Assembly: GCA_916610825.1 (NCBI GenBank)
Contig: OU744448.1
Location: 17,049,936-17,113,935, forward strand
DNA: 64,000 bases
Reading direction: 5' to 3'
Source of the DNA: Haliclystus octoradiatus
Lineage: Eukaryota > Cnidaria > Staurozoa > Stauromedusae > Haliclystidae
Shown: one piece after another, positions 48,401 through 61,321 of the stretch
Layout: each line of letters starts with the position of its first letter
Position numbering within the stretch: the first letter of the stretch is position 1
Made by a program: the position numbers and the translations under genes
Notes under the pieces: generated by a model
Told to the model about the DNA's origin: nothing
Database searches by the model: none
Seen by the model: the letters and a program-made list of their open reading frames with translations, nothing else

Positions 48401-51400
48401 TACAGTAAATTATGCACAGGCCTGCCCTCAACATGATTTAAAGTCTCTCAAGCCGCCCGCAAAAGTTTATTTTACGCAATTTTATCTCAAAAATTGTTTT
48501 TCTGCCCATGAAGACGGAAAAATTCTGTTGTAGCGCCTGCGTCTGGGACAATTATTCCTCTGGCGCTCCAAGAGCTCTACCAATGGTTACCAGTGAAAAC
48601 GTCCTCGGTGTGAGACGTCCACGCAGTTGCGCCAAGTTATAATAGTAATCGCACCAACTAACGTAAGATTAAATTTTTCTAAATATACTTTATTTTATTA
48701 AAAACAAATCCAGAAACTATTTCGAACATTTTTAATTCTACATCTCCATCAAAATATGAGATACTTCCAAGTTCAAAAATCCATCAAAATTTGAAAACCC
48801 TCGGTATTTGCACGGCATTTGCTACAAATCACCTATTCTTTTTTGTATCGATTAAAATATTCCATTTATCAATTCATTCACAGAACACCTTTAATAATAC
48901 ATAAACTTAAGTTCTAGACTTAAATAAAGTCTGAAAACAACTGCTACATCATTCTTTTTATCAATAACAGTACAGTAAAAATACGAGGACGGAGTAATCT
49001 GAGGACGATTTAACTGGATACCCTACCAATGCCCAGTTGAAAAGAATTGTCCTTGTGGGGAATGTAATCCCGCGCAATCTTCAGGAGTTGATAATAAATT
49101 CTGTTGACAAATAAGTGCATTCTCCGCGCAAAACCAAGTTTTCTTAATTCTTTGCAACTAGGCAACTCAATTTGGGAATAAATATAGGGCATACGTCAGA
49201 GACCAATTAATCATTTTCAGAATATAATGTAACCTCATTCATATCACTTGGCAACAAAAAATGGACTTATTAAGCGGGTTGTGATGTTAAATGGAGTGAA
49301 ATAATTGAGTTTGACATGAACTGTTAAATTGGAAAATTACTCATACGAAGCAGGTTGATAACAACAGTAGCCTAGCGATATTAACTGAGCTACACTGTAA
49401 CAGCATTGTGAAATGTTTTGTGAAATTACCTAAATATTTTCACAACACTATATAGATGTCAATTTAATAAGCAAGTTTCTTAGAAAAATTGTTAGGAACA
49501 GTGCAGTACAACAGCAGCTTCCGATGATAATTTGATGAGAAAATATTACATTCAAGAATGCTACTTCAAAGCTGTGTAGTATGCATCATAATTGTCGTTT
49601 CTTATTCAGAGAACAGTTTACATAAAAACGTTTTTTCGAAAGGACTGATGCAATATAATTTGTAATCAAGTTGGGTACCATGGATTTTAAAATAAATGTG
49701 CAATTAATCCTCAATTGAGGTGCTACAATCCAAGAAGTCCTGATTACAGGGTAAACTTTAGCCTCAAAATACCGATGGTAAACTAAATGAAACTAATTAA
49801 ATGACGTGATCATCATTGTCTATGAATATCACTTTATTGCTCGATTTACTTGCTTTTGTGAAATATTATGGAAATTGAGAGACAGTTGTTTTTCTGCAAC
49901 AGCTGCTCGTTGCAGTTTCACGATTTAGAATTTGCTCATGATCAGGATCTGACAAAAGATTACGGAAGGCTAGAGCAAATTCAGAAGAAAATCGATAACT
50001 CCTTGATTTATAGGCCAAAGCTCAACAAAAAATTTGTAAGGAAATGCTGAAAATGTTGTAAGATTCCAGAAAGCTAAACCTTATGTCAGAGGCTGCTCAT
50101 GATTAAAAGGAGTATCATACTCGACTCCTTTTTAAACCTATCATACGCATATCGATGCACTAAAAGCCTTTTGCATCTTAATCAGACCCTGGCGATTGCT
50201 ATGTCCCTTCCCCTGCAAAAAACAGTTCAGGAGTTCATGAACTGTTCATAAACTGTTCATGAACTTCTTAACTGTTTTTCGCAGGCTTCCTATCTCCGAG
50301 GATATATTTGTTTTGTTGATATACTTCCATAAAAAATTGTTCTTGGATATTCCATTTCAACATTGGACTTTTGTATGAGTAAATGATTTGCATTCTCATT
50401 ATGTTTCTATGCTTTGTTTATGTTAGGCTGTGGAAATTACAATCTGCTCTACAAATGTACGAACATAAGTACAAGTGACTTTAAAGGAGCAAAAATGACC
50501 GGCAGGCGCTACGCACTTAGGATCACGTGCATGTTTATTGTTTATAACACAATGTTCATTGTTGACATGAATTTATTACAAATTAGGCTTGCGTATAACA
50601 ATAGTTTCAAAGCGAGACGCTAAGCATAAATTCAAATTGATCTCGCAGCGGTCGCCGGTCAATTTTGCCCCTTTAAGAATTTCCTTCCTGGATTTTGAAT
50701 GAAAATATTTATTTGGAGAGTGCTAAATCAGATTAAATCATGGACTATAAATCATTGCTCACCTTTGGTATCAAGTTGACAAAAAGCATATGTATTTCAA
50801 AAGTTCAAATGCAATCAACCAATTGACCTATATGATTTACTAAGTGATGGATCGAAGAGACACATGATGACAAGACTTTGAGTCTTTCAGTGGTCATACA
50901 AAATGATGGATGTTACAATACCAAAATTGCATTTATTCCACATTTTCAATTGTTAATTTTCTTTGCTATCCAACATTTATCTACTATTACAGTACTAGAC
51001 CAACATATTGTATTGCAAGCTGGATTTTAAAATCATTACTTCAGAATCGTGATTATCAAATTAAAGCATGGCTATGGATACTCAAATAACTTACATCCCT
51101 GAAACTTATGCTGCCAAAATCTGTGAAATTTTTCTATGGACTATCTATATCACACAATACAATAATTGTTTATGCTGCTCTTAAGTTTATTGTAAATAGT
51201 CTTCAAGGTATCAGACAATCATTTATATGTAAATATATCAACATTTAGAGCCGAGGGAAAATGTATTTCAAATGTCAATATTTTTATTTGTGTCTATTTT
51301 GGAGTGTCTTAATATGAGTTTAGCGTCTGATGACATATGAATGTTTGCATTTTTCCATTGTAGTAACTAATAAATTTACCTGGGCTCTTACTTCCGTAAT

Positions 51401-52076
51401 TTACAGAAACCGGTATTGCACTGAACTCTAAAGTACATAAAAACTACATATCTGTTTTCCTGACTCCCAGCTTTGTCCATTTTATCATTCCTCCTTTGAT
51501 TACAAATACTGATTACTGTTTTAAAATAATGCTATTATACTGCTTCTATATAAACAATGGACCTCATTTGACCTGTTCAACTCTTATAAGAAGTGTTTCA
51601 AAAATTGTTGAAACATAAAAACAGACAAACAATGGGGATATTATATATTGTAAACTGTATCAGTCCATGTAACTATAATGCTCAACGGTTTTTGTTTGTT
51701 TTGTATTTCATCTCAAAACATGTTTCTGAGCTGGAGAAAAACAATCATGTGTCTGTGAATGCAAAATTGCCCAAACTATTAAGGATGTCCCATGAAAATG
51801 TATGTAATTTCACATTCATGAATCGTACATGAATTCTTTTCTCAGAGACTTCCCTGATTTGTCTTATAGAATTTCTTAATCTGAGACTAGTTTTTACAAC
51901 AAACTTTAGCCAATTTGAATTAACTCATACAACGTGTCCTCTATGTTAGGAATGTTTACAGCTTTATTTTATCTGGATGGTAAGATGAACTATTATACTG
52001 GTCACTAGAAAAATTCACAATAAAAAAAGACAGAAGATTAGTATCAATTATTTTGTATATTTCATTTGCTATAGGA
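48401..52076. other. Intergenic, no gene recognised
   Basis: I see no protein-like frame longer than chance. One hairpin repeat lies at 50211-50290. GCATACGTCAGAGACCAA occurs twice (about 48124 and 49189) in direct orientation. A segment near 49960 resembles the low-copy repeat of introns 1 and 4. Confidence 0.35.
50211..50290. repeat. Palindromic GTTCATGAAC repeat, copy 3
   Basis: It starts CCCCTGCAAAAAACAG, continues with GTTCATGAAC units and ends with CTGTTTTTCGCAGG. Short and imperfect, but clearly the same family as 7907-8011. Confidence 0.6.
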
Positions 52077-52422
52077 AATACAGTGGAAATACAACATTCT
52101 TCTTCAATGGGTATTTTGATCAATTGTCAACATTTTCTTCAAAATCACTCCAGAGTATTTATCTACACCAGATAAAGTATTCCAGCGAGTTTCAATAAGA
52201 ATAATTTTCAAATGTTGCTTTTATACTCAAAAACTGTTTTGTGGGATAGGGTATATACAGTGGACATGCACAATTCTCGTTCAATAGGAATTTCAGTCAA
52301 TTGATAATATTTTACTTAAAAATCATACCAGAGTATTTATCTACATCAGATAAAGTATTCCAGTGAGTTTCAATAAAAATAATTTTCAAATGTTGTTTTT
52401 ATACTCAAAAACTGTTTTGTGG

Positions 52423-54697
52423 TATATCCACACTTGATCTATTCATTTCAAATCGTCCTACTACAGTTTTAAATTCATCAGTTATAGAACAATTCACTCC
52501 AAGCTGCGATCACTCAATGATTGAGATTGATCTTGATATTCAAAATTGTACACATTATAATCCTATCAAAAGATTTAAGACTCCTAACTTCAGAAAAGCA
52601 AATTATCAAGAAATATGTCGTGTTTTGTCTTCAATAAATTGGAACTCGTTATTTTCTAACTGCATCAATGTTGAACAATACTGGCCAAAGTTGTGCTCTG
52701 ATTTTGATAGTATTATTTATGATGATAATTTAGTTCCAAAATATAAATGTGGTAGGGTAAGGAAATACCCTGGTTACCCTAAGCATATTCGTCACCTTGC
52801 AGAAAAAAAGCGTCAACTATATCATTTATCAAAAGACAATCCATCTTTAAAGTCGAGCTATAATAGCGCTGCCAAGATATATGCATTAGCGGTCAAAGAA
52901 TTTCATCTTCAATTTGAAAATGAGGTTGTTGAAGCTGATTCGGTGAAAAAATTCTATTCATTTGTAAATCAAAAATTGAACTCACATCCTAAAATTCCAT
53001 CACTTCAATGTCCAGATGGATCCCTTACTGATGACAATTCAATCAAATCAACTATTCTGAATAATCAATTTGCAAGTGTTTTTACTGTAGACAATGGTGT
53101 TATCCCACCGTTTGAAAAGAAAGTTGAATCCAATACACAATTGAACTTTATTGAGTTTTCTTATAGTAAAGTTATGAACGCCATCAAAAATCTACCTTCA
53201 AAAACATCAAGAACGCCAGATTCCTACCCTGCGTTGTTCTTAAAATCAATAGCAAATGAAATTGCTATACCACTCGCAATGTTATTTGAAATATCTTTGA
53301 AATCTGCTACTCTTCCTGCTGTATGGAAAACAGCAATTGTCAGCCCCATTTACAAGAAAGGACCTTCCAGATTAGCAGTAAATTATCGACCGATATCACT
53401 AACTTCAGTTATTTGCAAAGTTATGGAGTCTGTTATGGCGACAGACATTCTAAAGTATCTTAAAGCTCATAATTTAATCACTAAAGAACAGTTTGGCTTT
53501 ATTTCTCGGCGTTCAACATGTACGCAATTATTAGCTGCTTTAAACCAGTGGTATGCTGCTGTAAATGAGCGTATGAAGGTCGATACAGTTTACATTGATT
53601 TTAGCAAGGCTTTTGACACTGTCTGTCATAGTAAATTAATATCAAAATTGAAGGGATATGGCATTAACTATGAACTTTTAAAATGGATAAAATCTTTTTT
53701 GACTGGTCGCACCCAACAGGTAGCTGTCGGGGATTCAACATCGGGAATCCTCCCTGTAATAAGTGGTGTACCTCAGGGTTCAGTTTTAGGCCCTCTTCTT
53801 TTTATTGTCTATATAAATGACATTGTAAGCTGCTTGGAACTCAACTGTGGTATAAAACTCTTTGCTGATGATGCTAAGATTTCGTTTAAAAGATTTACCA
53901 CTGACAGTACTCCTCTACATTCTACACTTGAAAACCTCTCCTCCTGGGCAGAACGCTGGCAACTCAAAATTGCCCAAGAGAAATGTTCTGTACTTTCATT
54001 TGGGAAATCATCTATTTCGGATGCTGCGTATCAGTTAGATGGAAAGGCATTATCACGTTCATCTTCTGTGAAAGATCTTGGAATCCTACTAACTGCAGAT
54101 CTAAAGTTCACAGAACACTGTTCCATGCTAGCCGCTAAAGCAAAAAACCGTTCTTTCCTAATCAAGAAATGCTTTTCCTCAAATAACCCGGAGCTGTTAG
54201 TGAAAGCGTTCACAACATACGTCAGACCAATGCTTGAGTCATCTACGCCAGTCTGGAATCCCTATCTCATCAAGGACATAAATATTTTAGAAAATGTTCA
54301 GCGCTCTTTCACAGGATATGTTTGTTTGAAAAATAATTCTTACAAACCCTATGTAGATCGTCTTGCCTACCTCAACCTTGAGTCTCTAGAATTACGCCGC
54401 CTTAAGTTTGATCTTCACATGGTCTTTAGAATTTTGAAAAACTTGATTGATTTGGCTCCAGGTGAATTTTTCACTATTAAACATTCCAAATATTCCTTGC
54501 GTGGACATTCACTGACGCTGTACCCAACTAAATCATTTAACTATGACTGTTGCAAACATTACTTTGCAAATAGAATAATCAAGCCATGGAACTCTCTTCC
54601 TGAAGAAGTTATATCGTCTAGTTCTTTACAAACATTCAAATTTAAACTTAATCACGTTAATTTATCACAGTTCTGTAACTTTTCATTTGCCTGTTAA
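52423..54697 (+). CDS. LINE ORF2, truncated: endonuclease end plus reverse transcriptase
   Basis: In-frame sequence before the first ATG (52517) reads LDLFISNRP and CDHSMIEIDL, the last motif of an APE-type endonuclease, so the frame truly begins at the truncation. RT motifs follow: IVSPIYKKGPSRLAVNYRPI, VYIDFSKAFDTVCH, SGVPQGSVLGPLLFIVYIND and FADDAKISF. The thumb LGILLTADLKF and the C-terminal VQRSFTGYV and RGHSLTL segments fit the CR1/L2/Rex1 group. The RT is uninterrupted, unusually well preserved for a truncated copy. Confidence 0.9.
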
Positions 54698-54828
54698 TTA
54701 TTTCTGATAACATAGTTTTCTTTATATATATATACTTTTTTTTTAAAGGTCACATGTAAGTGAGGATACATTTAAAAATATCCTCCTTTGTTTATTTGCC
54801 TGTTAGCCATTGTGCTACAAAATACATA
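52424..54828 (+). mobile_element. 5'-truncated CR1/Rex1-like LINE
   Basis: The insertion starts inside the end of an AP endonuclease domain and ends with a short 3' region after the ORF2 stop, finishing in an ACATACATACA-like tail. 5' truncation is the normal outcome of target-primed reverse transcription. The left and right borders were set by loss of satellite sequence and are accurate to a few bases. Confidence 0.85.
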
Positions 54829-55240
54829 CATACAGTGCACATGCACAATTCTCGTTCAATAGGTATTTCAGTCAATTGATAATATTTTACTTAAAAATCA
54901 TACCAGAGTATTTATCTACGTCAGATAAAGTATTCCAGCGAGTTTACATAAAAATAATTTTCAAATGTTCTTTCTATACTCAAAAACTGTTTTGTGGGAT
55001 GGGGTATATACAGTGGACATGCACAATTCTCGTTCAATAGGTATTTCAGTCAATTGATAATATTTTACTTAAAAATTACACTATAGTATTTATCTACACC
55101 AGATAAAGTATTCCAGCGAGTTTCAATAAAAATAATTTTCAAATGTTCTTTTTATACTCAAAAACTGTTTTGTGGGATGGGGTATATACAGTGGACATGC
55201 ACAATTCTCGTTCAATAGCTATTTCAGTCATTTGTTTATA

Positions 55241-57144
55241 GAAAATCACATCAGGAAATGTAAGAACATCAGAGAAAGAGTTCCTAAGAATTTTAGCGAA
55301 CATTTACTTCAAAGGTTAAACTAACGCATTCTTGCTTTGGGGGATTTTGCATAGATGTCAATAGTTGATGAGGAATGGTTTTAATGCAGTGAAAGTCATC
55401 AAATATTGCATAGTAAACCCATTTAGTAGCATGTTGTTAACCTTAAGAAAGAAATCATATCAAGAGGCATTCAGGCGTTTAACAGTAACAGTTTTAAGAG
55501 GAGATTATCATTGAAACTAAATTCTTCAAGAGGCAATGTTACTGTCTCTATGACGTAAATTGAGTTATCTCGATACATTGACTTATAGCACAGATATATG
55601 ACCTACCTATTGCAGAGTCGCAAGTTGGAACAAACACAATCAATCACAAAATCTAACGCATATTCAATAAATAGCTATTATCATATGTATAATAGATTTC
55701 TAAACATTTCTAGAGCATAATCAATGTTACATTAGTTACAGTCTTATATAATCCCAACTTTATTCCAATTGAGTTTGTTGTACAAATTTAAAGTATTTGT
55801 AAATTTGTAGACGGCATACAATTTATAGCTAATGTTACAATCTCAAACAGTCTGTTTACAGATGTAAAATGATCATAATAAATTTACAGGTGTTGCCATG
55901 TAAACACAGTCTGAGGTGTATTTGGTTTCTTCAAGTTTTGCTCAAGTACAAAATCAAATTGGTCATATTCTTGGTTAATGGTAACTTATGTAAATTGACC
56001 ATCTTTTTATGGTGGTCATTATTTTAGCAATATTCCAAACAGTTCATTACAAAGTGTTATAATATAGTTATTGGAACTAGTGATGTCCTTTATTCCAATG
56101 TGGTGTAAACAATGGTTTCAGCATTAGCTTGCCATATTGCTATTGTTCAACATCATAGAGTAAACAGATACAGATGATAAATCATATGGTCTCTGTTTAT
56201 GAAATAAGGTGATTTGTGCAATTTGAATATCTGGCAACTTGTTCATGCTGATTGGACATAATAGCTTTGGAATAACCAATCCCATCGTGCATTACACAGA
56301 ATCGACCTCTGGCACGAAGCTATTTGTCCTCATATCCTATAAAAGATTGGATAACAAGAAGTTAATATATCGAGTAAGAAGCATGTCATATTTAAAACAA
56401 ATTCTACATCTTTGTTGTGTTGTTGGAACGTCCAGAATTAATGAGTCAATTGACTAGGGCAGAAGTATTAACTTGACCATGAAAAAGAAATGTCATACAG
56501 GATATTAGCAAAAGCATTAATCCAGAAGTAGTAAAATTTTTAAAAAGTATTTCTAAAATCTTCAAAATGTAGATGGGATGACATTGTTTTGACAAATAGT
56601 TGGTTAATTAGTAACACAGTTTTAAATGCCATAGTTTGAATGCAACTACTTTCAGATTATTGCCAGCAAGTGTTAACTTGTTTGTTATACAAATGCATGT
56701 TTGGCAATTAATTGATTATAGAAGCTCTACCGGTAGACAACTTGATATATGTGTCTACTTGTCAAATACAGTAATGGTTAAAACTTTAGTGGTTCAGTTA
56801 CCACACTATTTTCAACAGTTTAAACAATCCAGCAAATCTAGCTAGCTAATTTTGTAAACAAGCTGATTAAAAAGTAGGTCCTATATGAGAGATAATTTTT
56901 CAAAACAGTTAAAGTGGCATGACCAGTATATAGGTCTAACTTTATTCGCTTTTTCTCTATCTACTTGTGTAAAAACAGTATAGCCTATCTTTAGAACTTG
57001 ATATGAAATAAGCAGCCATTCAGACAAAGAAGCAAACCATAACACAACTGATCTGTTTAAAGCAAAGCAGCAATCATTGGTAATATCATGAGATGATCCT
57101 GACCAGTTGGTCAAGGCTGAAGTAAACTTGTAGTGAAGCATAAT
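55241..57144. other. Intergenic, no gene recognised
   Basis: AT-rich sequence without recognisable coding or repeat structure apart from chance short frames. Confidence 0.35.
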
Positions 57145-57481
57145 CAGACCTTTACAGGAGCAAAATGAAGGCGAGTGAAAAATCGCTCTCCTTATTCAGT
57201 TCAGGAGAGCAGTAGGGGAGTGATTTAAATTTTTTTTCAAGAACAGATAAACCATCAGAGCGATATAACAAAATACTGTATCTTAGTATACAATAACAAG
57301 CAATTCCGTGAGCTACCTATATACAAAACAAAACTAGAAAATATATAATTAAAGCTATTGTAAATGGAATAATATTTAAAAAACTTTCATAAAAACTTAA
57401 AAATGTAAAATCGAAGATTACTGATGAATAGGTTACAGAAAAATATTATAAATTTTTTACCAACACCATGTTTAACAGCAT

Positions 57482-60438
57482 TCAGTTCATGTCTGAATCA
57501 GAGTCACTACTTGGAAGTGATGCATTACTGATAAATTGTTCCCGAATCATACACAGGTCATCTTCTTCGGAGCTGTCTTTGGCAGAGGAGAAATCAGAAC
57601 TATCATTGTTGCTATCATCTTCGTTATCAATTATGACTGGTCCTGGTGGTTTTGGTTGCTTTGCAGCTGATGGTCCAGGCTCAGATAAAGAACAGAATCC
57701 TTCATATGTTGAGTTACCTGACTGATTTACAGCGGTTATGCGCCTTTTTTCTTTGAATGTTGAAAGTGCTGATTCAATGATTTCGGTTCTTTCTGGATCA
57801 GTCCATGCCAAATGGTTTGCCCGAATAACCAATAGATTGGACATTGTTTTATGGTCCAAGGACAGGCGTCTATCTGTTAAAATGGCTGACAGGTAGCTGA
57901 AACAAGACTCAACGGAGCTGTTGCTAATACCAATAACCATTACTAATTCTACAAGGAGGCATACATTTGGGAATTGCTTTCTCCTATAATTCAAAATTTT
58001 CTTCCAAAGCTCTTTTTTTTCATCTGCAGTGCCATTTATTGTAGATTTGTAATAATGTTTCACTGTTAGTTTTAGGTCTTTCCATTCTTTTTTAATTTTA
58101 TTTTTATCAAACCCATACAATTGTAATATCACACTAAATTTCGAACTAATAATATCCATGCTTCTCAGATCATTCTCAATATGTTCACTCCAGTTTTGTG
58201 GATTCAACCAGCTCATATGGGTATACACATCATTGTTAAATGTATCAAATTTTTCATTTAAACATTTTTCAATTTTATAGATATTATTTTTAATTACATT
58301 TCTACCAACAGATAGTTGCCCACTGTGTGTCATTCTACCAATGCTTACTGTTATATATTCTCTGTTCTTCTTGTCACGCTTCATATGGCCCTTTTTGCAC
58401 AAAGTAGCAGAAATCATGCCATCTTAATGGGAGATTTCTACTTCTGATAAAGGGCAGAAATCATCATCATCTAGCTCTTTTAATTTATCTACTGCTAGAT
58501 CAACTGCTGGAGTTACCTCATAGACACAAAGGTCATCTTTTTGAAACAATAACAACAGCGGAGCAATACATTCCAGAATGCACTTTAATGCTGAAGCAGC
58601 AGCCAGAGTCCTCACATCTTTCATTTTTTTCATTATACCTTTTAGTGTTGAACTTGCAGCAGTTGTGTCGTCAGTGGCAAGCGCATTTTCTATTGTTATA
58701 AGGAAAGGTATCCAGTTGTGTAATAAAACACTTATACCATTTCTTAGATGTTCTACAAATCGCGTCCCTTGTACTCTTGGGAATTTATATACTTGCACTC
58801 CTAGTGCATTGGCAGTGTCTTTAAACTGCCTATTAAATTTCCCAGATCTTTTCATTGTATGGAATATTAATATTAACAAATCTTTCAGGTTAACAAATTT
58901 TGGTTCTTCGAGCAAACTATACTTTAATGCCAATTCAACCCTGTGACAAATGCAGTGAATTGTCAGAAGCCAAGGGCGCTTTTCTTTCAATTTGGTTTGA
59001 ATGCCATTGTGTTCACCAAAATTTACAGCAGCTCCGTCAGCAGTAGAACTTATCATTTTCGTTTCATATGTAACTTTTTCTAAAGACAAAATAGCTAAAA
59101 ATGTGTCGTCTAAGGACTTCTTCAAATTTACAGCAGTAGCATCACCATAATCATCAATATTTTTGAGACAGACAGTTAAGTAAGTTGGACCATAGTCTTT
59201 TATTACACGGACCATAACCAACTCTTTCTCGCTGCCGGTCTTCCTTGCTTGGGAACCATCAAATAAGACACTAAATGCAGTGGACTTGTTGACAATAATT
59301 GCGATCTTTCTTTGGATAGCTTGAGCAATGTGTTGTATAAATTCTCTTGCTCTATTCCCGTTATCATAACCTTCTGTTAACTTTACACCATTTGCCTTCT
59401 GCACACCAACAAGTAGTTTAAATGAAGATAAGGGCTGAGAATGAATTGCTAACAGGTATGCAGTCTTTAACAGTTTACGATATGCTTCCGTTGCTTGATT
59501 ATGGATAGAAGTATCAATTCTAGGTTGCCGAGTTATAGTCGAACAGGATGCATATGATGGGAGAGATGCTGATGATGTTGCAGCTACTGTTTCAGGATGA
59601 AGAAGTCTTTGTGATTCTAAAGCGATTCTGTGGGCCTGAAAATTAACCAATAGCAAATTAAATATATTTCTTAAAATTAATCAACTCATAATATTTAAAA
59701 TTTCTTGCCAGTCTTTGTTAATCTATTTATTAGGTACTTATATCGCTTTTCTAATTTATCATATTGGCATTATATTTGCCTGCAACAGATTTGGGAAAAA
59801 ATTATGTAAATCAACCAGTTTCATATTAAAACCTTGAAGCAGCCTATGGCCACATATACATACAGCAGCAGCTTGACAATAGAAATATCATTTGTTTTTT
59901 ATTGTATTAACATTACCCAGTTTTAACTTAAGAAATGTAATTATTTAATTTTGTTAAACAAAGTTATTTAAACCACATGATGAATACCATAATGGAGTGA
60001 AAATCAGAATTATAATAAATAGTATTTGTTTTCTTTGACTCATTTACATATCTCTAAGCTAAGAATTGTATATACATGTTCTCAATTCATTCTACATCAA
60101 ATATAGAACTGCAACATTTAGAGAAATTAAGAGCCTTATGAAATCAATATCAATAATAACTTTGCAAAACTTACCACAGAGGAAAGGTGACGTAGAACGT
60201 TGTGTTTAGTAATAAAGGTGGTCCCTTCAACATATTTTAGAGATTCATCTTTTGCTTTCCCTTTCAATCGACTGTCTCTTTTTATTTCATCGACGTACTT
60301 TGCGCATAGCTTACACCATACTTTAGTTACACTATCTTTACCATCTTTAACTTCATGGAAATGGCCTATTGTTTCTGATACGCCCCATTTGAGAAAAGTA
60401 GCAAGTTGGACAAAAGATCCAACATCAGGGCGAAACAT
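57482..60438 (-). pseudogene. hAT transposase (ZNF862-like), two exons, one nonsense codon
   Basis: Exon 1 (60175-60438) starts MFRPDVGSFV and carries an N-terminal zinc-binding region with WCKLCAKYV and a later His pair (ITKHNVLRH). It ends GTG/GTAAGT. Exon 2 (57482-59635) starts after TTTCAG with AHRIALESQ. It has the RNase H-like core (FSVLFDGSQARKTG, STADGAAVNFGEHNG, IHCICHRVELALK) and the C-terminal dimerisation region (SSVESCFSYLSAILTDRRLS). An in-frame TAA at 58424-58426 interrupts exon 2; the frame is otherwise open. A Ser/Asp/Glu-rich tail follows the dimerisation region. It resembles domesticated ZNF862-type proteins, but its terminal repeats mark it as a transposon. Confidence 0.85.
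60175..60438 (-). CDS. hAT transposase exon 1 (zinc finger)
   Basis: It encodes MFRPDVGSFVQLATFLKWG, then a TTF/BED-like finger: CKLCAKYV with HNVLRHLSSV as the distal His part. The donor GTAAGT at 60170-60174 is consensus. Confidence 0.75.
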
Positions 60439-61321
60439 TTTAAAGTGATTGTGCTATCAACGTTAATTCTGTTAATGCCAGTTTATTTAAGGCTCAATTT
60501 ATACAGAATTATTCTGATTCATATATGGCTAAAACGGCGCGACAGGATATGCCAAATAATTCAATACGCAATCGTCTCAGACAAACACCACACATGTGAG
60601 AGACGGCTAATTAAATTTCTACTATCAATAACTAGACGCCTTATGTCTGAAAATCAATTAAAAGTTATAATTAATTTTCAGAATGACATACACCATCCTG
60701 AAATGAATAATTTGAATAAATAATTTGTCAATATTTTTCTTTCAATAGCATGCGTGATATATGGTTATATTTTCTATTATTCTAAAGATGTTATTGTAAT
60801 GTTTACTATTTACTTTCGGGTTAAATGTCTATTTTAATGTCAATACTGTGTAATGTCGTAACTTAATGCATATCTATTTCAGAATAGACGTTGTTTACCT
60901 TTTGACGTGACGGCTAACTTAACAGCTCATTGATATCGGCCGCTATTAAGGTGTAAAACAATAGGGGTCATACTAGAGAACAATACACGAAGAAAATTCA
61001 TTCAAATAAATTTATTCAACACCTTCAACACAACATATTCAGTTCAACAATGTCGCGCCTTATTGCCAAATGGTTATCACTGTTGTTTTGGCAGAGCCTT
61101 TTTTCCAACGTAACATCCGAAGAAAAAAGCTAAAATAAAATGTTCTTTGAAGCAAAATATAAAATAAATTTAATTTGGAAATTAAAATTCTAAAAGCCTT
61201 AAAAATATGTACCTAAATTATCAGTGAGGCGCGCTATTAAACGCTCTTCAAAAACCAAAACAAGGCGCTCGAAGGCGCGCGAGAGCGATCGCGCGCCTTT
61301 CCCGTAAAGGTCTGGCATAAT

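Larger units (their letters stand above)
52077..55240. repeat. ~178-bp tandem satellite interrupted by a LINE
   Basis: Units begin near TATACAGTGGACATGCAC at about 52077 (diverged), 52253, 54829, 55007 and 55185 (partial). Each holds GTATTTATCTACACCAGATA and AAACTGTTTTGTGG. Spacing is 176-178 bp apart from the LINE insertion, which falls at a unit boundary. Confidence 0.85.
57145..61314 (-). mobile_element. hAT-superfamily transposon, 4.2 kb
   Basis: Ends CAGACCTTTACAGGA and the inverse of CAGACCTTTACGGGA are inverted repeats, flanked by GCATAAT on both sides (57138-57144, 61315-61321). This is 7 bp rather than the usual 8. GAAGGCG and GGCGCGC-rich subterminal sequence is present at both ends. 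It carries a spliced minus-strand transposase gene with one nonsense codon. Confidence 0.8.

Noticed and set aside
57482..60438. A domesticated host gene of the ZNF862 type
   Set aside because: Terminal inverted repeats with matching GCATAAT flanks and an in-frame stop favour a transposon copy, though a shared origin with ZNF862 is likely.
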